The notes beneath the pieces were generated by a model. The model had not been told where the DNA came from, did not search any database, and saw only the letters and a list, made by a program, of their open reading frames with translations. The translations under genes and the position numbers were made by a program. From Vibrio tubiashii (GTDB taxonomy: Bacteria > Pseudomonadota > Gammaproteobacteria > Enterobacterales > Vibrionaceae): a stretch of DNA of 64,000 nt. Shown here piece after piece: positions 56,982-64,000 of this stretch. The stretch covers positions 1 through 64,000 of the forward strand of contig JRWQ01000010.1 in assembly GCA_000775715.1 (NCBI GenBank), written 5' to 3'. How positions within the stretch are numbered: the first letter of the stretch is position 1; each line of letters opens with the position of its first letter.

Positions 56982-57017
56982 AAAAAATGAGGGAGGATTT
57001 TCGCATAATCCTCCCTC
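56982..57017 (-). terminator. Terminator between the AI-2E family gene and rsmC
   Basis: GAGGGAGGATT, seven-base loop, AATCCTCCCTC and six T on the minus strand. Ends the upstream gene; rsmC starts 15 bases later, so rsmC needs read-through or its own weak promoter. Confidence 0.92.
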
Positions 57018-57058
57018 ATCTTGAAGTCATTCTAAGCAGAATAAAAGCGTATTGCTTG

Positions 57059-58144
57059 CTAGCTGCGATCTTGTCTATTCAGGAAGCCTTGGAACTCTTC
57101 TTCGTAGATATTAAATAGCACCATAGTCACGGCGAAAATGATCGGGCCATAGATCAGACCGATTAAACCGAACAAGTGCAGACCACCTAATAGAGAGAAG
57201 AAAATCATTAAGGTGTTCATGCCAGCACTGCCTTGCATCAGCAGTGGGCGGAGCAGATTATCAATCGATCCGACAATCGCTATACTCCAAACCGTAAGAA
57301 CAATCGCCCAAGTCGTGTCACCGGTCAAGAATAGATAGATAGCGGCTGGTACCCAAATTAGCGCGGTGCCAACAACTGGAATGAAAGAGGCGAACCCCAT
57401 CATAGTGCCCCAAAATAGCCCCGGAAAGCCTGCAATCCACATACCAAAACCACCGGCGAAACCTTGCGCGATAGCGGTTAGAAACGACCCCATTACCGCT
57501 GATTTCGCCACTTGCTCAACTTCATCTAGCAATTTATCTTCTTGGCTACGAGAAAGTGGCAGAATATGGCGAATTGCGCCAATGATCTTATCGTGATCGC
57601 GTAGCAGGAAGAACAGCACGAATAGCATTAAGAAGAAATCCATTAGGAAGCTAGTCGCATCACCTAAGATTTTTGCGCTAATACCGACTAGGTTGCTACC
57701 AAATGATGTAGCGAATTGCGCGACTTTTTGGCCAATTTCTTGTGGACTGATGGCATCGAACGGCAGGTAGGTATTGATGAAACCAAGACCGTTAACCACC
57801 CATGGGTGCCCAAAAATGGTTTGAATTCCACCATGAGTGACCCATTGATAGACGTTTTGTGAAAAGGCTGAACCTTGTTGGACAATGGCTGCAAACACAA
57901 ACAATAGTGGAAATACGATAATGAAAGTCAGCACAACACATGAAAGCAGAGACGCTAAGTTGGTATGCTTTGGCATGCGTTTTTCTATCCATTCATGAAT
58001 TGGAAACATCAGTAGTGAGATGATAAACGCCATGACAATGGAGTTGATGTACGGTTCAACGAGCAAGAAACAGGCGAACCCTGCTGCGAGTAATGCAACA
58101 ATCAATACCCAATGACTAGAAGTTAGTTTGATTTTATCTGACAC
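57059..58144 (-). CDS. AI-2E family transporter (PerM-like)
   Basis: Inner-membrane protein, 361 residues, with about eight membrane segments and the family blocks GFAGGFGMWIAGFPGLFWG and GLIYGPIIFAVTMVLFNIYEEE (each in part). Named after TqsA, but most members are of unknown substrate. Its promoter region is 98 bp shared with the small gene at 58243. Confidence 0.85.
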   Translation of the reverse strand: MSDKIKLTSSHWVLIVALLAAGFACFLLVEPYINSIVMAFIISLLMFPIHEWIEKRMPKHTNLASLLSCVVLTFIIVFPLLFVFAAIVQQGSAFSQNVYQWVTHGGIQTIFGHPWVVNGLGFINTYLPFDAISPQEIGQKVAQFATSFGSNLVGISAKILGDATSFLMDFFLMLFVLFFLLRDHDKIIGAIRHILPLSRSQEDKLLDEVEQVAKSAVMGSFLTAIAQGFAGGFGMWIAGFPGLFWGTMMGFASFIPVVGTALIWVPAAIYLFLTGDTTWAIVLTVWSIAIVGSIDNLLRPLLMQGSAGMNTLMIFFSLLGGLHLFGLIGLIYGPIIFAVTMVLFNIYEEEFQGFLNRQDRS

Positions 58145-58242
58145 GTTTATTGTCCATGAAATCTAATTCGTAGCTGTATAATGGCGGTAATTGTCTGAGT
58201 GTTCAACGCAAATTGAGCATGTTATTCGCGGAGTGGTTGGTT

Positions 58243-58362
58243 ATGAGCTGTTGTGGAAAAGAGAAGTGCAGTGGCAAAAGGAACAAGCCTAAACGGAATA
58301 TACCTTGGTTTTTTCTGTTTATGTTCGGTCTCACTATTTTGGCTGTGGTGAACTGGAAATAA
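58243..58362 (+). CDS. Small Cys-rich single-span membrane protein
   Basis: 39 codons: starts MSCCGKEKCSGKRNKPKR, then a membrane segment of about 18 residues (PWFFLFMFGLTILAVVN) and ends WK. Ribosome site-like GGAG at 58230-58233 with nine-base spacing; a shared bidirectional terminator follows at once. The three early cysteines and seven positive charges suggest a cytoplasmic N-terminus (inside-positive) with possible metal or thiol chemistry. I do not recognise a named family. Confidence 0.65.
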   Translation: MSCCGKEKCSGKRNKPKRNIPWFFLFMFGLTILAVVNWK

Positions 58363-58364
58363 CT

Positions 58365-58391
58365 GAGGCTGCCATTGGCAGCCTCTATTTT
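58365..58391. terminator. Bidirectional terminator between the small gene and hemL
   Basis: GAGGCTGCC, ATT, GGCAGCCTC, then TATTTTAT on the plus strand. On the minus strand it lies 13 bp past the hemL stop but has only AGTTATTTCC after it. Starts two bases after the TAA of the small gene. Confidence 0.85.
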
Positions 58392-58403
58392 ATAGAAAGT
58401 CTG

Positions 58404-59696
58404 TTACGATTCCTGAGCGATGATGGCGAAACAGCGATCAGCTGCTTCTAGTGTTGCTTCAATCTCTTTGCTACCGTGAGCTAAAGAGGTAAAGCTCGCT
58501 TCAAATGCTGATGGCGCTAGGTAAACACCGTGTTCTAACATTAGGTGGAAGAAGCGTTTAAAGCGTTCAATATCACACTTAGTTACTTCTTCGTAGCTTG
58601 TTACGCTCTCTTGGTCCGTGAAGAAGAAACCGAACATACCACCAACTTGGTTAACGACGAGTGGAATGTTGTGGTTATCAGCAAGCTCTTTAAAGCCATC
58701 AGCAAGTTGCTTGGTTTTTGAAGCCAGACGCTTTTCATTGCCTTCTTCTTTTAGAAGGTTTAAACAAGCGAAGCCCGCCGCCATTGCAACAGGGTTACCC
58801 GAAAGGGTACCAGCTTGATACACCGGACCAGTAGGAGCGATGTGCTGCATTACCTCTTTACGGCCACCAAATGCGCCAACTGGCATGCCGCCACCGATAA
58901 CTTTTCCTAGTGTGGTTAGGTCTGGCTTAATGTTGTAATAGCCCTGTGCACCGCCAAGAGCAACGCGGAAGCCGGTCATTACTTCATCAAAGATCAGTAG
59001 CGCACCCTCTTCATCACAGATTTGACGTAGACCTTGATGGAAGCCTTCCACAGGTGGAATACAGTTCATGTTGCCCGCTACTGGCTCAACGATGATACAC
59101 GCGATTTCGCCTTTGTTCGCTGCAAATAGCTCGCGAACAGAGTCTAGGTCGTTAAATGTCGCTGTTAGGGTATACTTAGCAAAATCAGCCGGAACACCAG
59201 GTGAGCTAGGTTGGCCAAGCGTCAATGCTCCTGAACCTGCTTTAACCAATAGGCTGTCTGCATGGCCGTGGTAACAACCTTCAAACTTCATGATCTTATC
59301 GCGGCCAGTGAAGCCACGTGCAAGACGAATTGCACTCATGGTTGCTTCGGTACCCGAGCTCACCATGCGAACTTGTTCCATTGATGGAACAAGTTCAGAG
59401 ACAAGCTCAGCCATGGCGATTTCCATTTCCGTTGGTGCGCCAAAACTCAATCCGCGTTGTGCTGCATCGATAACAGCTTCGCGAATAACTGCATGGTTGT
59501 GACCGAGAATCATTGGCCCCCATGAACCTACATAATCAATGTAAGCTTTACCGTCAGCATCAAAAATCAGTGGGCCATCGGCACGTTCTACAAAGATTGG
59601 AGCGCCGCCAACGCCATTAAAAGCACGCACTGGTGAGTTAACGCCACCAGGGATGGTCTGCTGTGCTTTCTCGAATAGATCTGCTGATTTGGTCAT
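58404..59696 (-). CDS. hemL: Glutamate-1-semialdehyde 2,1-aminomutase
   Basis: Pyridoxal-phosphate enzyme making 5-aminolevulinate for haem and sirohaem. 430 residues. PLP lysine Lys265 in TLGKVIGGG; upstream [16 protein letters not shown] with the PLP-ring aspartate. Start [12 protein letters not shown] with AGAGGA ribosome site. Divergent from erpA; the 251-bp gap holds a GGACCAATTTGGTTC dyad 33 bp before the start, of unknown role. Confidence 0.96.
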   Translation of the reverse strand: MTKSADLFEKAQQTIPGGVNSPVRAFNGVGGAPIFVERADGPLIFDADGKAYIDYVGSWGPMILGHNHAVIREAVIDAAQRGLSFGAPTEMEIAMAELVSELVPSMEQVRMVSSGTEATMSAIRLARGFTGRDKIMKFEGCYHGHADSLLVKAGSGALTLGQPSSPGVPADFAKYTLTATFNDLDSVRELFAANKGEIACIIVEPVAGNMNCIPPVEGFHQGLRQICDEEGALLIFDEVMTGFRVALGGAQGYYNIKPDLTTLGKVIGGGMPVGAFGGRKEVMQHIAPTGPVYQAGTLSGNPVAMAAGFACLNLLKEEGNEKRLASKTKQLADGFKELADNHNIPLVVNQVGGMFGFFFTDQESVTSYEEVTKCDIERFKRFFHLMLEHGVYLAPSAFEASFTSLAHGSKEIEATLEAADRCFAIIAQES

Positions 59697-59947
59697 GGGA
59701 TATCCTCTTTATGATTGCTCGGACCAATTTGGTTCGCATTGTACTCGTCCTTTTGCATTCAATAAAACGCTTTGCACCACATTCTGGATACTTTGACAGC
59801 AAATAAACGTTGATTTGTGTAAAAAATGCGTCGGAAGTTGGTGAATACTTGAACGTTTCACTCGGGTATTAGATAATCGCTCAATATTAAAAGATAAAAT
59901 GCCAGCTGGTTTTGCCTTCTGGATGCAGAAGACTGAGAGAGGTCATC

Positions 59948-60289
59948 GTGAGCGAAGTAAATATTCCATTAACATTTTCAGATGCAGCGGCTCAGCGAGT
60001 AGGCGCCTTAATCGCTGAGGAAGAGAATCCCAATCTAAAGTTACGTGTATACATTACTGGTGGCGGCTGTAGCGGTTTTCAGTACGGATTCACGTTTGAT
60101 GAGAGCGTCAATGAAGGGGATACGACCATAGAAAATAGCGGTGTTACGCTGGTGGTCGATCCTATGAGCTTGCAATATCTAGTTGGTGGTCAAGTGGATT
60201 ACACAGAAGGGTTAGAAGGTTCTCGTTTCTTCGTTAACAACCCAAATGCAACCACTACTTGCGGATGCGGCGCTTCATTCAGCGTTTAA
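59948..60289 (+). CDS. erpA: Iron-sulfur cluster insertion protein ErpA
   Basis: A-type carrier delivering Fe-S clusters to targets such as IspG/IspH. 113 residues from GTG ([14 protein letters not shown]) with GAGAGG before it; an open extension to 59912 is rejected. The three invariant cysteines are present: Cys41 (GGGCSGF), Cys105 and Cys107 (CGCG). Single-gene unit with a strong terminator. Confidence 0.95.
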   Translation: MSEVNIPLTFSDAAAQRVGALIAEEENPNLKLRVYITGGGCSGFQYGFTFDESVNEGDTTIENSGVTLVVDPMSLQYLVGGQVDYTEGLEGSRFFVNNPNATTTCGCGASFSV

Positions 60290-60301
60290 TTTTAAATAGA
60301 C

Positions 60302-60338
60302 TACAACAAAGGCCGTATATTATGCGGCCTTTGTTGTA
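60302..60338 (+). terminator. Intrinsic terminator of erpA
   Basis: A 14-bp stem (TACAACAAAGGCCG with CGGCCTTTGTTGTA) around a nine-base loop. The right arm carries the T-rich part. Confidence 0.85.
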
Positions 60339-60545
60339 TCTGTATGACATTTCTAGAAACTGAGACCTGACCTATAATACTGCTTAACTCTATTTTCTTT
60401 TTAACTGGTTAGTTTATATCCTGTGTCTATCTTCTCGCTTGTTGACATTGCGAGCCCCTATATCATCTGCGGCTTATCTATTACTGAATGAGTGGTTGTA
60501 AATTTCGGTAAATTTAGAGGCGATATAGAATCACTAAGGATAGTT

Positions 60546-61625
60546 ATGGCTAGAATTTCTCCTCTGCGCTTTATTGCGACCAGACCTTATCTTGTATCTC
60601 TGTTTTTGATCATCGCACTGACACTGTGGCTTGGTGTTGGAATGTTGAATGCAGAAGATGATACCCCACAGCATAGTGAGAATAAGATCCCGTTAGCTAA
60701 AGTGGCGTTTACCTCTTTTGTTGCTAACCCTACTCATCAAACCATTGACCTTTACGGTCGTACCGCACCGAATAAACAAGCAAAGCTTGGCGCGGAGATT
60801 GCTGGAAAGATCATTCAACTCAAAGTGAACAAAGGGGATAGCGTTAAGCAAGGGCAGGTTATCGCTCTGATTGATAAAGGAGATCTCGAAATTCAGCTAG
60901 AGCGCGCCCAGGCGATGCTTAAAGTGAAAGAGAAAGAGTTTAAAGCTGCGAAATCACTGCAAAGCAAAGGCTTGCAGGGAGAGGTGGCTTTTACTAACGC
61001 ACAAGCCGGGCTAGTTGAAGCGAAAGCTATGGTGAGTAACGCCAAAATAGCGTTAAGAAACACCTCAGTAAGTGCACCGTTTACGGGGGTAGTTGATCAT
61101 CTGTTTATTGAAAAAGGCGATTTCGTCGGTGTAGGCGACCCGGTTGCAAGCCTACTTGACCTAAGCAAAATCGTTATTGATGCGGACGTTAGCGAAAGAC
61201 ACATCCAAGACCTAGAGCTTGGGCAGCAAGCGAGAGTTCGCTTTATCAATGGGCAAGAGGCCGAAGGTAAAGTACGTTACATCGCAAGAGTTTCGTCTGC
61301 TGCAACCAACACCTTCCCAATTGAGGTCGAACTGCCCAATCCACAGCAGCGGATTCCGGCTGGTATTAGTAGTGAAGTCTCCCTGAACCTACAAAGCCAA
61401 TTGGCGATTAAAGTGACTCCTGCCATGCTTGCGCTAGATGAGGACGGCAATTTAGGTGTGAAAACCTTAGTCGTCGATCGGATAAAATTTGTCCCTATTC
61501 AGTTAGTGAAAGCTGAGCAAGATGGTGTGTGGCTAACCGGCTTAGGTGAGCAAGTTGATATTGTCACCACTGGTCAAGGGTTTGTGCGCGATGGCGATCA
61601 AGTGATCGCTGTAGAGCAGCAATAA
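60546..61625 (+). CDS. RND efflux periplasmic adaptor (HlyD/MFP family)
   Basis: 359 residues from MARISPLRF, with AAGGA ribosome site; an extension to 60492 is rejected. One N-terminal membrane anchor (about 15-36), then the split lipoyl domain (KLGAEIAGKIIQLKVNKGDSVKQGQVIALID), a short helical hairpin, and beta-barrel. Adaptor for the pump encoded 15 bp downstream. By position it corresponds, as I recall, to VexL of V. cholerae. No outer-membrane factor gene is visible, so TolC is the likely partner. Confidence 0.88.
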   Translation: MARISPLRFIATRPYLVSLFLIIALTLWLGVGMLNAEDDTPQHSENKIPLAKVAFTSFVANPTHQTIDLYGRTAPNKQAKLGAEIAGKIIQLKVNKGDSVKQGQVIALIDKGDLEIQLERAQAMLKVKEKEFKAAKSLQSKGLQGEVAFTNAQAGLVEAKAMVSNAKIALRNTSVSAPFTGVVDHLFIEKGDFVGVGDPVASLLDLSKIVIDADVSERHIQDLELGQQARVRFINGQEAEGKVRYIARVSSAATNTFPIEVELPNPQQRIPAGISSEVSLNLQSQLAIKVTPAMLALDEDGNLGVKTLVVDRIKFVPIQLVKAEQDGVWLTGLGEQVDIVTTGQGFVRDGDQVIAVEQQ

Positions 61626-61640
61626 CAAGGAGATACAGTT

Positions 61641-64000
61641 ATGTTCGCCTTAATTGATGCTGCACTTTCTCGCACGCGCACCATGATGGTGTTACTGGTG
61701 TTTATTCTCTTGGCTGGTGCAGGGACTTATGTCGCGATTCCGAAAGAGTCTAGCCCAGACATTACCATCCCGATTATCTATGTATCGGTGGGACACCAAG
61801 GGATCTCGCCAACGGATGCGGAAAGGTTACTCGTTCGCCCTATTGAACAAGAACTGAGGTCGATTGAAGGGGTAAAAGAGATGACCTCGACTGCTGCAGA
61901 AGGGCATGCTTCAGTGATGCTTGAGTTCAGTGTTGGTGTCGATCTCAATAAAGCCATGGCTGACGTTCGTGAAGCGGTAGATATAGCCAAACCTAAGTTG
62001 CCTAGTGACAGTGATGAACCGACAGTAAACGAGGTGACTCTAGCTTCCGAAGAACCTGTGCTTTCAATTGTTCTCTACGGCACAGTGCCTGAACGCACCA
62101 TTGTTCATATTGCTCGCCAGCTACGTGACAAGCTTGAGAGTTATCGCCAAGTACTTGAGGTCGACATTGCGGGTGATCGCGAGGATATTGTTGAGATCAT
62201 TGTTGATCCGTTACTGATGGAAAGCTACGGGCTCGATCAAGGCGATATCTATAACTTGATTGCCCTCAATAACAAGGTGGTTGCAGCGGGTTTTGTTGAT
62301 ACTGGCTATGGGCGTTTTTCTGTCAAAGTCCCTTCAGTGTTTGATTCATTAAAGGATGTTCTTGAGCTACCAGTGAAAGTTGAAGGCAAGCAAGTCATTA
62401 CCTTTGGTGATGTGGCGACGGTGCGCAGAGCGTTTCGTGACCCTGAAAGCTACGCTCGACTTGATGGTAAATCCGCCGTGGTACTCGATGTTAAAAAGCG
62501 TGCGGGTGAGAACATTATTGAAACTGTTGCTTTGGTTAAAGAGGTGTTAGCCCAAGCGCAGGGTCGTGATGATTGGCCGAATAACTTGTTGGTGAAATAC
62601 ACCTGGGATCAATCCAAAGACGTTAAGATGATGCTTAACGATCTGCAGAACAATATCTTGTCTGCGATTATTTTGGTGGTGATTGTCATCATCGCTATTC
62701 TTGGGGTAAGAACCGCCTTGCTGGTGGGGATTTCGATCCCGGGATCATTCCTGACGGGACTTCTTGTGCTGTCAGTCTTTGGTTTGACCGTGAACATTAT
62801 CGTGCTGTTTTCGATGATTATGGCGGTGGGTATGCTGGTTGATGGTGCCATTGTCGTGACCGAGTTTGCCGACCGAAGAATGCAAGAGGGCACACCAAGG
62901 CGCGAAGCATATCGTGATGCGGCGAAACGTATGGCTTGGCCGATCACAGCGTCAACTGCGACGACATTAGCCGCATTTGCTCCTCTACTGTTCTGGCCTG
63001 ATGTTACCGGTGAGTTTATGAGGTACTTACCTTTAACGTTGATCGCGACGTTAACCGCCTCGTTAGCTATGGCTTTATTGCTTGTACCAGTACTGGGCAG
63101 TTTGATTGGTCGACCTCAACACGTCACTAAGTCGCAACGCGAGAAAATGGTTGCGCTGCACGATGGTGACTTTTCCAAGGCTACAGGCATTACTAAGCTC
63201 TATTACCATACTCTCGACATCGCAATTCGCCATCCATTAAAGATCCTATTGAGTGCAATACTGTTGGCAATTGGTGTTGGTTTTACTTACGCCAAAGCAG
63301 GGTTAGGTGCTGAATTTTTCCCTGAGGTTGATCCACCATTTTTTACTGTGAAAGTGCGCTCTTATGGTGATCTTTCGCTCGATGAGAAAGATGTGATCAT
63401 GACTGACATTGAATCCGTCATGCTTGGTCATAAAGAGTTCGAAAGTGTGTATACCAAGACGGGCGGTGATGATGAGATAGGCCAAATCCAAATTACCCCT
63501 TTGGACTGGCAATACCGTAGAAAAGTAAAAGACATTATTGAAGAGCTTAAGCTGCAGACGGATCAATATGCCGGAGTTGAGATAGAGTACAAGTTCCCCG
63601 ATGCAGGTCCCCCTGTCGCTCATGACTTAGTGATCGAAATGTCAGCGCGTGTGCCTAGCGAGTTAGATGGTGCGGCTAAGATGGTGAGGCAGTGGGCAGA
63701 TAACTACCCGGCGTTTACTAACCTTAGTGACTCCTCAAGCAAAGATGGGATTGACTGGCAGATTGATATTCGCCGTGATGATGCCTCAAGGTTTGCTGCC
63801 GATGCGACTCTGGTGGGTAATACTGTTCAGTTTGTGACTAACGGGCTTAAGATTGGTGATTATCTTCCTGATGATTCTACGGAAGAGGTGGATATCCTTG
63901 TTCGTTATCCAGAAGAGAAACGTGATATCGGCAGGTTTGATCAACTGCGGGTTAAAACGCCTGCGGGTCTTGTCCCCATTACCAATTTTGCCAATATTGT
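61641..64000 (+). CDS. RND efflux transporter (AcrB/HAE family), 3' end outside window
   Basis: Open from an ATG at 61641 (MFALIDAALSRTRTMMVLLV), with AAGGAG before it, to the window edge: 786 codons visible of about 1030 expected. First membrane helix about 12-32, porter domain with PDITIPIIYVSV, then helices 2-6 with the proton-relay aspartate in VGMLVDGAIVVTEFADRRM near residue 400, and a second porter half. Likely VexM-like, with unknown substrates. Proton-driven efflux across the envelope. Confidence 0.9.
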   Translation, partial: MFALIDAALSRTRTMMVLLVFILLAGAGTYVAIPKESSPDITIPIIYVSVGHQGISPTDAERLLVRPIEQELRSIEGVKEMTSTAAEGHASVMLEFSVGVDLNKAMADVREAVDIAKPKLPSDSDEPTVNEVTLASEEPVLSIVLYGTVPERTIVHIARQLRDKLESYRQVLEVDIAGDREDIVEIIVDPLLMESYGLDQGDIYNLIALNNKVVAAGFVDTGYGRFSVKVPSVFDSLKDVLELPVKVEGKQVITFGDVATVRRAFRDPESYARLDGKSAVVLDVKKRAGENIIETVALVKEVLAQAQGRDDWPNNLLVKYTWDQSKDVKMMLNDLQNNILSAIILVVIVIIAILGVRTALLVGISIPGSFLTGLLVLSVFGLTVNIIVLFSMIMAVGMLVDGAIVVTEFADRRMQEGTPRREAYRDAAKRMAWPITASTATTLAAFAPLLFWPDVTGEFMRYLPLTLIATLTASLAMALLLVPVLGSLIGRPQHVTKSQREKMVALHDGDFSKATGITKLYYHTLDIAIRHPLKILLSAILLAIGVGFTYAKAGLGAEFFPEVDPPFFTVKVRSYGDLSLDEKDVIMTDIESVMLGHKEFESVYTKTGGDDEIGQIQITPLDWQYRRKVKDIIEELKLQTDQYAGVEIEYKFPDAGPPVAHDLVIEMSARVPSELDGAAKMVRQWADNYPAFTNLSDSSSKDGIDWQIDIRRDDASRFAADATLVGNTVQFVTNGLKIGDYLPDDSTEEVDILVRYPEEKRDIGRFDQLRVKTPAGLVPITNFANI

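Noticed and set aside
57006..57008. ATG at 57006 as rsmC start
   Set aside because: It lies in the loop of the terminator 56982-57017, ahead of the T-run; the start at 56967 matches the family N-terminus.
59727..59741. GGACCAATTTGGTTC before hemL as PdhR box
   Set aside because: The half-sites are in everted order (ACCAA...TTGGT), not ATTGGT-N3-ACCAAT.

Overview
The window reads as a stretch of core chromosome from a marine Vibrio. Moderate GC, dense genes and, above all, gene content and order point that way: a LuxR/HapR-family quorum-sensing master regulator beside hpt, the chitin-oligosaccharide (chb) operon next to the hybrid sensor ChiS, a glnK-amtB pair, an fbpABC iron transporter, and an RND efflux pair next to erpA. 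The order from pdhR to the RND pump follows, as I remember it, chromosome I of V. cholerae around VC0583-VC0629. I cannot name the species. I found no insertion sequence, prophage, integron, CRISPR array, tRNA or rRNA.

Layout. 1-7500: pdhR, aceE, aceF and lpd, encoding pyruvate dehydrogenase and its repressor, with two clear PdhR operators upstream of pdhR. 7519-13690: the LuxR-type regulator (minus) divergent from hpt, a beta-carbonic anhydrase divergent from a SulP anion transporter, and a yadG-yadH ABC exporter. 13690-19100: a minus-strand run dksA-gluQ-pcnB-folK-panB-panC. 19107-27080: sfsA, then hrpB-mrcB and a patatin/BamA-type outer-membrane phospholipase. 27200-32530: acnB, yacL and a sigma-54/NtrC-type glnK-amtB operon. 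32570-37180: Fur-box fbpABC and a glutathione transferase. 37259-51697: a ten-gene minus-strand chitin-oligosaccharide operon (binding protein, two permeases, two ATPases, GH9, glucosamine kinase, GH20, GH94 phosphorylase, sugar-phosphate mutase). 52354-55737: chiS. 55945-64000: rsmC, an AI-2E family membrane protein, a 39-residue membrane microprotein, hemL, erpA and an RND efflux pair whose pump gene runs off the window.

How the genes work together. The chb operon and chiS form one circuit: the periplasmic binding protein both feeds the importer and, as known in V. cholerae, holds ChiS inactive; ChiS activates the operon promoter. Imported oligomers are split by phosphorolysis (GH94) or hydrolysis (GH20, GH9), and the products are channelled by the mutase and the kinase. 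PdhR, AceEF, Lpd and AcnB cover pyruvate to the TCA cycle.

Most notable non-coding signals: two intergenic loci where a cluster of mini-hairpin repeats is followed by a heptanucleotide tandem array (a third array lies at the left edge); a perfect PdhR-type operator just upstream of pcnB; a near-perfect complement of the conserved Qrr sRNA core over the ribosome site of the LuxR-type gene; a 16-bp perfect palindrome and a folded leader before acnB; two 16-bp direct repeats exactly 30 bp apart in the chb promoter region; and hairpins in every longer gap of the chb operon. The genes are conserved core genes, and no clearly new multi-gene system was found; the novelty here is regulatory and repeat-based.
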